Positions 35,342 to 42,351 of a stretch of 64,000 bases of DNA are shown here, piece after piece. The notes under the pieces are model-generated. The model saw only the letters and a list, made by a program, of their open reading frames with translations, was not told the origin of the DNA and ran no database searches. The DNA is taken from the NCBI RefSeq assembly GCF_902506345.1, contig NZ_LR733413.1, forward strand, positions 626,531-690,530. Direction: 5' to 3'. This DNA comes from Flavobacterium sp. 9R (GTDB lineage: Bacteria > Bacteroidota > Bacteroidia > Flavobacteriales > Flavobacteriaceae). How positions within the stretch are numbered: the first letter of the stretch is position 1; each line of letters begins with the position of its first letter. Both the position numbers and the translations under genes were made by a program.

Positions 35342-35422
35342 AGGAGCTCATCCCGCTATCCGCTATATCTTTGCCTTTTTAAAGGAAAAAGGCAAAGGAT
35401 GCCGCTACTATCGGGGCTAGGC
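35342..35422 (-). repeat. Intergenic hairpin repeat, copy A
   Basis: Read on the minus strand, the element starts AGCCCCGATAGTAGCGG, then ATCC, a 12-bp stem (35369-35380 with 35386-35397, AAAGG loop on the plus strand), then GATATAGCGGATAGCGGG and GAGCTCCTA. The arms match copy B at 40891-40968 almost base for base while the stem sequence differs. I recall this family as widespread between genes in flavobacteria. Confidence 0.8.
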
Positions 35423-35533
35423 TTTTTTGTTGAGAACCACACCAAAATAAAGAATAGGTAGATTATTAATCAATAGTGAGTGATAATTATGGTTTTTTAA
35501 TCTATATTATAGTCTATGTGAAGATTATATTTC

Positions 35534-35541
35534 TATTTTTG
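35534..35541 (+). promoter_or_regulatory. -7 promoter box of the Lrp gene
   Basis: TATTTTTG is an exact TAnnTTTG match, giving a leader of about 75 bases that includes the tandem repeat. Confidence 0.55.
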
Positions 35542-35576
35542 TCCTTCAAATACTGTGTAAATAGATTTTTTTTCAC

Positions 35577-35611
35577 AACACCCATAACCCAACACCCAAC
35601 ACCCAACACCA
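35577..35611 (+). repeat. Heptamer tandem repeat in the Lrp leader
   Basis: Five 7-bp units run in tandem: AACACCC, ATAACCC, AACACCC, AACACCC and AACACCA. The array ends 10 bases before the ATG of the Lrp gene. Confidence 0.8.
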
Positions 35612-35621
35612 AAACCTCGCT

Positions 35622-36080
35622 ATGACCATAGATGCTATTGATAAAAAACTCTTGATTTTACTCCAAACCGATAGTAAGAAAACAACCAAAGAATTGTCTT
35701 TAAAACTTAATCTTTCGGTAACCGCAGTCTATGAGCGCATCAAGAAGTTAGAGCGAGAGGGTATCATTAGTAAGTATGTTGCTTTAGTAGATAAATCCAA
35801 AGTAGAAAAAGGATTTGTTGTTTTTTGTCATTTAAAATTAGTACAACACACCAAGGAATTCCTCACCCGATTCGAAAACGAAGTGGTACAATTGCAAGAG
35901 GTTCTAGAATGCCATCACGTGAGTGGTGATTATGATTACATCCTCAAAGTTTTAGTAAAAGATATGGAAGCTTATCGCGAGTTTTTGGTAACCAAACTCA
36001 CCACGCTTCAACACATTGGTAGTACACAAAGCACCTTTATGATTAGTGAAGTAAAAAACACTACGGTTATTGGTTTTTGA
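35622..36080 (+). CDS. Lrp/AsnC-family transcription regulator
   Basis: This 152-residue protein has an N-terminal helix-turn-helix (residues about 20-45, TKELSLKLNLSVTAVYERIK) and a C-terminal RAM effector-binding domain with HHVSGDYDYILKVLVKDMEAY. Lrp-type proteins form octamers and respond to an amino acid. It is divergent from the methionine gamma-lyase-like gene, its most likely target; the ligand may be methionine or a related amino acid, by inference. Confidence 0.93.
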   Translation: MTIDAIDKKLLILLQTDSKKTTKELSLKLNLSVTAVYERIKKLEREGIISKYVALVDKSKVEKGFVVFCHLKLVQHTKEFLTRFENEVVQLQEVLECHHVSGDYDYILKVLVKDMEAYREFLVTKLTTLQHIGSTQSTFMISEVKNTTVIGF

Positions 36081-36151
36081 TGCTCTCAAATTTCAGTTCA
36101 AACTATGTAATTTATAGTTTTTTCCTTTCAGGTTCTAAAAATGTTTACCGT

Positions 36152-36217
36152 AAATCCGCAAATTATTTTATGCTTTTAAGTTTGTAATTTGCGAATTTGT
36201 GGTTTTTTTATGTTTTC
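36152..36217 (+). terminator. Possible terminator of the Lrp gene
   Basis: Arms AAATCCGCAAATTA and TAATTTGCGAATTT (one mismatch) flank a 19-base loop. A T-run follows about 12 bases later, so the fit is weak. Confidence 0.4.
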
Positions 36218-36347
36218 AAACTTGCAGACTTAAGTCTGTCAACCAAAACTAAGTACTTTAAGTCGTAGTGGTTTATTTTATTTTTTATTCTCAAGAAATT
36301 CACACAAAAAACCTTAAAAATTAGCGTTTAAACAAAACTTTATTCCT

Positions 36348-36355
36348 TAATTTTG
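36348..36355 (+). promoter_or_regulatory. -7 promoter box of lpd
   Basis: TAATTTTG is an exact TAnnTTTG match, 28-35 bases before the ATG at 36383. Confidence 0.55.
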
Positions 36356-36382
36356 TCACTCAAAAAAATAAATCAACACACT

Positions 36383-37786
36383 ATGAGTTCATTTGACGTA
36401 GTCATTATAGGTTCTGGTCCTGGAGGATATGTGTCAGCAATTCGTTGCGCACAATTAGGTTTCAAAACCGCAATTATCGAGAAATACTCCACGCTTGGAG
36501 GAACCTGTTTAAATGTAGGATGTATTCCATCTAAAGCGCTTTTAGCTTCTTCCCATCATTATGATGAAATTAAACATTTTGCCGATCACGGAATTGAACT
36601 TTCTGGTGAGGTTAAAGTGAATTTAGAGAAAATGATTGCTCGCAAACAAGCAGTTGTCGATCAAACTTCTGGAGGTGTTCAGTTTTTGATGGATAAAAAT
36701 AAAATCACGGTTTTTAACGGTTTGGGTTCTTTTGTAGACGCGACTCACGTTGCGGTTGCCAAAGCTGACGGGACTTCTGAAACTATTGAAGCTAAAAATA
36801 TCATTATCGCAACAGGTTCAAAACCTTCTTCTTTACCTTTTATCTCAATCGATAAAGAAAGAATTATTACTTCAACCGAAGCTTTAAAATTAAAAGAAGT
36901 GCCTAAACATCTTGTAATTATTGGAGGTGGAGTTATCGGTATTGAATTAGGTCAAGTGTATTTGCGTTTAGGTGCGCAAGTATCTGTTGTGGAATTTATG
37001 GACAGAATCATTCCAGGGATGGATGCTTCTTTGTCTAAAGAATTGACCAAAGTCCTTAAAAAACAAGGAATGAAGTTTTACACTTCTCACAAAGTACAGT
37101 CAGTAGAAAGAGCTGGTGATGTAGTAACTGTGAAAGCTGAAAATGCTAAAGGTGAAATCATTACTTTAGAAGGAGATTACTCTTTAGTTTCTGTAGGTCG
37201 TCGTCCTTATACTGATGGATTGAATGCAGATAAAGCAGGTGTAAAAATCTCAGATAGAGGTCAAATCGAAGTGAATGACCACTTGCAAACATCTACTCCA
37301 AACATCTACGCTATTGGTGATGTGGTGCGTGGCGCGATGTTGGCTCACAAAGCTGAGGAAGAAGGTACAATGGTAGCTGAAATTTTAGCAGGTCAAAAAC
37401 CACATATCGATTATAATCTAATTCCTGGTGTTGTGTATACTTGGCCAGAAGTTGCTGCAGTTGGACAAACAGAAGAGCAATTAAAAGCAGCTGGAGTAGC
37501 CTACAAAGTGGGTAATTTCCCTTTCAAAGCCTTGGGTCGTGCACGTGCTAGTGCAGATTTAGACGGTTTCGTAAAAATCCTTGCTGATGCGAAAACGGAT
37601 GAAGTTCTTGGTGTGCATATGATTGGAGCTAGAACAGCTGATTTGATTGCAGAAGCAGTGACTGCTATGGAATTTAAAGCTTCAGCCGAAGATATTTCTA
37701 GAATGTCACACGCGCATCCTACTTTTGCGGAAGCGATTAAAGAAGCGGCATTGGCTGCTACAGATAATAGAGCGTTACACGTATAA
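36383..37786 (+). CDS. lpdA: Dihydrolipoyl dehydrogenase (E3)
   Basis: This FAD enzyme reoxidises the lipoyl groups of 2-oxo acid dehydrogenase complexes and of the glycine cleavage system, using NAD+. The FAD-binding GSGPGGY is at residues 10-16, and the redox disulfide is Cys42-Cys47 in GGTCLNVGCIPSK. The NAD site is IIGGGVIGIELG, and the C-terminal His-Glu pair sits in HAHPTFAEA. Its 467 residues are normal. I chose the ATG at 36383 because the frame upstream needs a TTG inside the promoter. It is not next to E1/E2 genes, so it probably serves several complexes. Confidence 0.97.
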   Translation: MSSFDVVIIGSGPGGYVSAIRCAQLGFKTAIIEKYSTLGGTCLNVGCIPSKALLASSHHYDEIKHFADHGIELSGEVKVNLEKMIARKQAVVDQTSGGVQFLMDKNKITVFNGLGSFVDATHVAVAKADGTSETIEAKNIIIATGSKPSSLPFISIDKERIITSTEALKLKEVPKHLVIIGGGVIGIELGQVYLRLGAQVSVVEFMDRIIPGMDASLSKELTKVLKKQGMKFYTSHKVQSVERAGDVVTVKAENAKGEIITLEGDYSLVSVGRRPYTDGLNADKAGVKISDRGQIEVNDHLQTSTPNIYAIGDVVRGAMLAHKAEEEGTMVAEILAGQKPHIDYNLIPGVVYTWPEVAAVGQTEEQLKAAGVAYKVGNFPFKALGRARASADLDGFVKILADAKTDEVLGVHMIGARTADLIAEAVTAMEFKASAEDISRMSHAHPTFAEAIKEAALAATDNRALHV

Positions 37787-37804
37787 AAGCGTAACTTTCA
37801 AAAA

Positions 37805-37842
37805 TAAGAAACCCGTCTCGTGATTATGAGACGGGTTTTGTT
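37805..37842. terminator. Bidirectional terminator between lpd and the DoxX gene
   Basis: An 11-bp perfect stem AAACCCGTCTC / GAGACGGGTTT (37809-37819 and 37828-37838) with an 8-base loop. Confidence 0.85.
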
Positions 37843-37849
37843 GTTTAAA

Positions 37850-38224
37850 TCAAGGAGTAAAGACACTTTTGTAATTGTCCCAATAGCGATAAATCAAAAA
37901 TAAATTTCCCAAGAATAAAGCGCCAGCAACCGGGATGCCCTCGGGAGCTAAAAAGATATTGATGAACAATATGTTTATCGTGATAGGAAGAATCAAAATA
38001 TTAGCTAACGTCACAAAACGATTGCTTACAAAAGCTAATCCGCAAAGGAGTTCTATTCCCTTGGCTAGAGGCATAAGATAGGTTGCAGCTACCAATCCTA
38101 CATTGAACGCTTTAAAATTTCCTGTTGTTTCAGGCTCTGGCATTAAGTGAAAAAAATAACTGATGGAGGCGAACAATAATAGCAGTCCAATCAAAATCCG
38201 AATAATAGTAGTGGCTATTTTCAT
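37850..38224 (-). CDS. DoxX-like membrane protein
   Basis: This 124-residue inner-membrane protein has four hydrophobic segments (about 5-25, 43-63, 68-88 and 95-115). The layout and the central PLAKGIELLCGLAFVSNRF fit the DoxX/DoxD-like family. Members are linked to quinone-coupled redox chemistry or to membrane redox stress complexes, but this one has no partner nearby. Function is unknown. Confidence 0.82.
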   Translation of the reverse strand: MKIATTIIRILIGLLLLFASISYFFHLMPEPETTGNFKAFNVGLVAATYLMPLAKGIELLCGLAFVSNRFVTLANILILPITINILFINIFLAPEGIPVAGALFLGNLFLIYRYWDNYKSVFTP

Positions 38225-38428
38225 ATTTACAATAAATTTTAGGGGTTACTTTTTTTGAAATCAACAATTAATCATTTCGTGGTTAGGTAATGCTTCTTAA
38301 ACTATCTTTTTTAGGAAATGTTTAATCGTTTATCAAATTTAGGTAATTTATTGATAAATAATGAATTGAAGGACTCGTTTTTCGGATTTTGATTTTTTAT
38401 AGGAGAGGATTAAATGTGTTTTGAAGCC

Positions 38429-39349
38429 TTATTTTATATTTTTTATGAAAGACACTTTTTTGAATATCAAGTAAATTACTAAACCAATGAGCGCTAACCA
38501 CCATAATTTCAAAAGGAAAACTACCAACGATAGCAAATGAAACCAACCAGATTGCAACGCATCCAAGATTTGAATTCCAATAGCTGGCTCAAAATAATAC
38601 CCTTGTTTTTCATTGGCGACCAATTCCTGTTTTACAACTTCTCTTTGGTACAACTGAAGGGTAATGGTACTGTAATTGATTTGGTCTTGTAGCGATAAAT
38701 TATCTATAAGACTAGTATCACTTGCAGCTTTTTGATTTTCAAGTTGCGTTTCGGCATTCATAATATCATTGATTTTTTTACCTTTTGTATCAATAGCATT
38801 GGCCATTCTTTTTTCATTGGTAGCGCTTCTCTTTTGTAGCAACTCATTGGATAATAATCGTAGCGCTACATCATCTGCTTTGATTAATCGGTAGTCTAAA
38901 TAATCAATTTCTTTGGCAATTTCTTTTACTACGGTATCCATCTTTTGTTGAGGTACACGAAGCGTGATGGTGTTTTCAACTTTATATTTAGTGGTTTCTA
39001 GCGTGCTATCCTGACTAACTTTAGTACTTATTTGGTCATTTATGGTACTTTGAAGGTTGGAGTAGGTAACCAAACCACCCCATTTTCTGCTGGTATTCTC
39101 AATCAAGTTGGTCGATTGCACGACACTTTTTACTTTGAATTTGATATCTGCTGTTCGAATGAGCTTCCTTTTTTCTACTGTTTTTGGAGTTTCGGTGGTT
39201 TTTTCTTGGGTGTTGCTAACGGTTGCGCTATCGGCCACAGCTGTGGCATAATCAGCGGTTTCTTCTGCCGCAACATCGGCTTTTTTGCACGAAAATAGTA
39301 CTACTACGATGATTACGGCTAGGGTACTTGCTTTTGCAATTGTTTTCAT
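38429..39349 (-). CDS. DUF4349-domain lipoprotein
   Basis: This 306-residue protein has a lipoprotein signal (VLFSC), an Ala/Thr-rich linker and a DUF4349 domain (about 60-290). The domain includes RKLIRTADIKFKVKSVVQST, a coiled-coil middle, and a C-terminal membrane helix (about 272-296, LVVFLLKLWWLALIGLVIYL). The family is exported and has no proven function. The gene has no operon partner. The gap upstream shows no clear promoter. Confidence 0.87.
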   Translation of the reverse strand: MKTIAKASTLAVIIVVVLFSCKKADVAAEETADYATAVADSATVSNTQEKTTETPKTVEKRKLIRTADIKFKVKSVVQSTNLIENTSRKWGGLVTYSNLQSTINDQISTKVSQDSTLETTKYKVENTITLRVPQQKMDTVVKEIAKEIDYLDYRLIKADDVALRLLSNELLQKRSATNEKRMANAIDTKGKKINDIMNAETQLENQKAASDTSLIDNLSLQDQINYSTITLQLYQREVVKQELVANEKQGYYFEPAIGIQILDALQSGWFHLLSLVVFLLKLWWLALIGLVIYLIFKKVSFIKNIK

Positions 39350-39527
39350 AAATAAATTAGTTTAATAGATTAAAAAAGGGTTAAAATTCAAATAAAAGTT
39401 CCAAAATGGAGTAAGCGTAGTTTTTTAATCAATACCTAATTTTATTTAGTGAAGTAGTACTTTTTTTTACCTATTAAAAAGTGTGCCAATTTTTTTGAGG
39501 AAGAAGGCAGAAGGGAATTTTTTGTCG

Positions 39528-39535
39528 TAATTTTG
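39528..39535 (+). promoter_or_regulatory. -7 promoter box of pabB
   Basis: TAATTTTG is an exact TAnnTTTG match, 20-27 bases before the TTG start of pabB. Confidence 0.55.
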
Positions 39536-39554
39536 GAGCTTAAAATAATTATTA

Positions 39555-40841
39555 TTGAGAGTCTCTGAATTTTATACTATAGACAATCCTTCACTTTTTA
39601 AGGAACAACTGTTGCATTGGGCACAGCAGTTTCGTGAAGTTGCTTTTTTGGATAGCAATAATTACCCACAAGCGTATTCCAGTTATGATTGTTTGTTGGC
39701 TGTAGACGCTTTCACGCTGCTGCAAACCGATTATGATAATGCTTTTGAGGATTTAAAACAGTACCAACAAACGACCAAGGACTGGCTGTTTGGCTATTTG
39801 TCTTATGATTTAAAAAACGATAGCGAACGCTTGCAATCCAATAATTTTGATGGATTGGATTTTCCAGATTTATTCTTTTTTCAGCCCAAAAAGATTTTTT
39901 TGCTAAAAGGCAATCAGCTCGAGACTCGCTATTTGCATTTATGTGATGACGAGTTGCAAGAAGATTATCAAGATATCACGACTATTGTTCCTCAACAAAG
40001 TAGTGCTTCCGAGTCTGTTATGGTTCACGCTAGAATAGACCAAAAAAAATACATCGAGCAAGTACAAAAAATGCAGGAATACATTCATAAAGGCGATATT
40101 TATGAAGCCAATTTTTGTATGGAATTTTATGCAGAAAATGCAACCATTCAACCGCTCGAAAAGTTTCAAAAGTTAAATGCTATTTCGCAACCACCCTTTG
40201 CGGTTTATTTAAAAAACAACCAGCAGTACTTGTTGTCTGCCACGCCAGAACGCTATTTGAGAAAAGAAGGAGAAGATTTGATTTCGCAACCCATAAAAGG
40301 AACCGCAAAACGCTATGAAGACCCTGTGGCCGACGAAAAAGCAAAAGAAGATTTAGCTGCCAATCCAAAAGAACGTGCTGAAAATATTATGATTACCGAT
40401 TTGGTTCGCAATGATTTATCGCGAACCGCACAAAAAGGTTCGGTGCAAGTAGAAGAACTTTGCGGCATTTATTCTTTTATGCAAGTCCATCAAATGATTT
40501 CAACCATCACCTCAAAAATGGACGAAAAATATGCTGTAATTGATGTATTACGCCTCACTTTTCCAATGGGAAGTATGACGGGAGCTCCTAAAATTTCGGC
40601 TATGAAAATCATCGAAGAATTAGAAGCGACCAAAAGAGGCTTGTACAGCGGGGCAGTAGGTTATTTCACACCCGAAGGCGATTTCGATTTCAATGTCGTA
40701 ATTCGCAGTATTTTGTACAATCAAAAGAAGCAATATCTTTCTTTTTCGGTCGGAAGTGCCATCACAGCCTTATCGGTGCCAGAGCAAGAATACGAAGAAT
40801 GTTTGCTCAAAGCCAAAGCAATGAAGAGCGTATTAGAATAA
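39555..40841 (+). CDS. pabB: Aminodeoxychorismate synthase component I
   Basis: This 428-residue chorismate-binding enzyme turns chorismate into 4-amino-4-deoxychorismate, the branch to p-aminobenzoate and folate. The conserved C-terminal half carries HKGDIYEANFCMEF, QPIKGTAKR, MITDLVRNDLSR and FPMGSMTGAPKISAMKIIEE. The KGT type lysine region fits PabB better than TrpE, and there are no trp genes nearby. The start is odd: no ATG precedes the conserved N-terminal region and the best start is TTG at 39555, placed well after an exact -7 box. No pabA or pabC is adjacent. Confidence 0.88.
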   Translation: MRVSEFYTIDNPSLFKEQLLHWAQQFREVAFLDSNNYPQAYSSYDCLLAVDAFTLLQTDYDNAFEDLKQYQQTTKDWLFGYLSYDLKNDSERLQSNNFDGLDFPDLFFFQPKKIFLLKGNQLETRYLHLCDDELQEDYQDITTIVPQQSSASESVMVHARIDQKKYIEQVQKMQEYIHKGDIYEANFCMEFYAENATIQPLEKFQKLNAISQPPFAVYLKNNQQYLLSATPERYLRKEGEDLISQPIKGTAKRYEDPVADEKAKEDLAANPKERAENIMITDLVRNDLSRTAQKGSVQVEELCGIYSFMQVHQMISTITSKMDEKYAVIDVLRLTFPMGSMTGAPKISAMKIIEELEATKRGLYSGAVGYFTPEGDFDFNVVIRSILYNQKKQYLSFSVGSAITALSVPEQEYEECLLKAKAMKSVLE

Positions 40842-40890
40842 AATTTGTTCTGAGCTATTTTTAGGAGCGCTAACAATAGGATTTTTTGCC

Positions 40891-40968
40891 AGGAGGATTT
40901 CCAGCTATCCGCTATATCTCTTGTATTGGCCTCCGCCATACAAGAGGATACCGCTACTATCTGGGCTA
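40891..40968 (-). repeat. Intergenic hairpin repeat, copy B
   Basis: Read on the minus strand it starts AGCCCAGATAGTAGCGG, then TATCC, a stem CTCTTGTAT / ATACAAGAG (40918-40926 and 40938-40946) capped by a GGC/GCC stem, then GATATAGCGGATAGCTGG. The arms match copy A closely; the stem sequence is different. Confidence 0.8.
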
Positions 40969-40984
40969 AAGAGTAACAATTGTC

Positions 40985-40992
40985 TATTTTTG
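40985..40992 (+). promoter_or_regulatory. -7 promoter box of the tilS-dsbD unit
   Basis: TATTTTTG is an exact TAnnTTTG match 43-50 bases before the tilS ATG. A second exact match, TAAATTTG at 41024-41031, would give a leaderless transcript. Confidence 0.45.
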
Positions 40993-41034
40993 GAGACAAA
41001 AAAAGCATCTAATTAAAAATAAGTAAATTTGAGT

Positions 41035-42342
41035 ATGCAAAACCTCTTTTACCAACATCTACAAACGCAATTTCCGTTTCTCGAAAACAAAAAATTATTG
41101 TTGGCCGTAAGCGGTGGTGTAGACAGTATGGTACTTTTGCATTTATTGCAGCAATTGCCTTACACCATTGCCATCGCTCATTGTAATTTTCAACTTCGTG
41201 GTATTGAAAGTTTTGAAGACCAAAATTTTGTTCAAGAGTATGCTCTTCAACATCAAATACCCTTTTATTACACTCAATTCGATACTCAGGCATTTGCATA
41301 TGATTATAAACTTTCGACACAAGTTGCTGCAAGAGAACTGCGATACGATTGGTTCTACGAACAACTAGAGCTCCATCAATTCGACTTTGTTTTAACAGCC
41401 CATCACGCCGATGATAATCTGGAAACTTTTTTGATTAACCTCTCAAGAGGCACAGGTTTAGACGGATTGTCGGGTATACCTGCGCAAAACGAAGCGGTAA
41501 TTCGACCATTATTGCCTTTTTCTAGAACAGCAATTGAAGAGTATGCTAAAGCCAATAACTTACAGTGGCGCGAAGACAGTAGCAATGCTTCGGATAAATA
41601 TTTACGCAACCAAATTCGCCATCATTTAGTTCCAATGCTCAAAGAACTGAATCCTGATTTTTTGAAAACTTTTGGAATGACTCAGGAGTATTTGCAACAA
41701 GCACAAGAATTGGTTTCAGATGCTACTATTTTGGTGTACCAGCAAGTAGCTAGAGAAGAAGGGGATGCCATTTATTTTGATTTAAAACAATTATTGCGCT
41801 TGCCAAATTATGCCTCATATTTGTACCAATGGCTTAAAGAATATGGCTTTTCGGCTTGGGATGACATTTACAATTTGGTCGATAGTCAATCAGGAAAACA
41901 AGTTTTTTCAGCAGAATACCGATTGCTAAAAGACCGCGATTTTTTTATTTTGAGTCCAATACGACAGCCTGAAAAGGAGATATATTTCATCGAAAAAAAT
42001 CAAGATAAAGTTAAGATTCCCTTAAAACTCCAGTTTTGTAAAGTAACAGACATTTACAAAGCAGATTCAAGTACTATCTTTGTCGATGAATCTAAGTTAG
42101 CCTATCCTTTGGTGCTCAGAAAATGGCAAGAAGGTGACTTCTTTTATCCTTTGGGAATGAACGGCAAAAGCAAGAAAGTAAGTAAGTTTTTTAAAGATGA
42201 AAAAATTTCACTTTTAGACAAAGAAAATACTTGGCTTTTGTGTTCCAATGATGCCATTGTTTGGGTAATAGGAATGCGAGCTGACGAACGATTTAAAGTA
42301 GAACACACCACCAATACAATTTTAAAAATAGAATTAATATAA
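41035..42342 (+). CDS. tilS: tRNA(Ile)-lysidine synthase
   Basis: This ATP-dependent enzyme joins lysine to cytidine 34 of the tRNA that reads AUA, changing both amino-acid identity and codon recognition. The PP-loop SGGVDS is at residues 26-31, followed by AHCNFQLRG and the conserved TAHHADDNLETFL. The C-terminal half has the TilS substrate-binding and C-terminal domains (WQEGDFFYPLGMNGKSKKVS). Its 435 residues are normal. I chose the ATG at 41035; a TTG two codons earlier overlaps a promoter-like box. It precedes dsbD by nine bases and is probably co-transcribed. Confidence 0.96.
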   Translation: MQNLFYQHLQTQFPFLENKKLLLAVSGGVDSMVLLHLLQQLPYTIAIAHCNFQLRGIESFEDQNFVQEYALQHQIPFYYTQFDTQAFAYDYKLSTQVAARELRYDWFYEQLELHQFDFVLTAHHADDNLETFLINLSRGTGLDGLSGIPAQNEAVIRPLLPFSRTAIEEYAKANNLQWREDSSNASDKYLRNQIRHHLVPMLKELNPDFLKTFGMTQEYLQQAQELVSDATILVYQQVAREEGDAIYFDLKQLLRLPNYASYLYQWLKEYGFSAWDDIYNLVDSQSGKQVFSAEYRLLKDRDFFILSPIRQPEKEIYFIEKNQDKVKIPLKLQFCKVTDIYKADSSTIFVDESKLAYPLVLRKWQEGDFFYPLGMNGKSKKVSKFFKDEKISLLDKENTWLLCSNDAIVWVIGMRADERFKVEHTTNTILKIELI

Positions 42343-42351
42343 GTTATAGTA

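Larger units (their letters stand above)
35310..35621. other. 312-bp divergent intergenic region with an intergenic repeat
   Basis: No coding frame is visible. The region holds a copy of a hairpin repeat (35342-35422), an exact -7 box for the Lrp gene (35534-35541) and a 7-bp tandem repeat in the Lrp leader (35577-35611). Confidence 0.7.
36081..36382. other. 302-bp intergenic region between the Lrp and lpd genes
   Basis: No gene is visible. It contains an imperfect hairpin (36152-36198) that may end the Lrp transcript, a perfect 14-bp palindrome CAGACTTAAGTCTG (36225-36238), and an exact -7 box for lpd (36348-36355). Confidence 0.55.
40842..41034. other. Intergenic region between pabB and tilS
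   Basis: The 193 bases hold repeat copy B and, after it, an exact -7 box (40985-40992). I see no separate terminator for pabB unless the repeat hairpin serves. Confidence 0.6.

Noticed and set aside
41009..41332. A 107-residue minus-strand frame over the start of tilS
   Set aside because: It overlaps the conserved PP-loop of tilS antisense and has no recognisable features.
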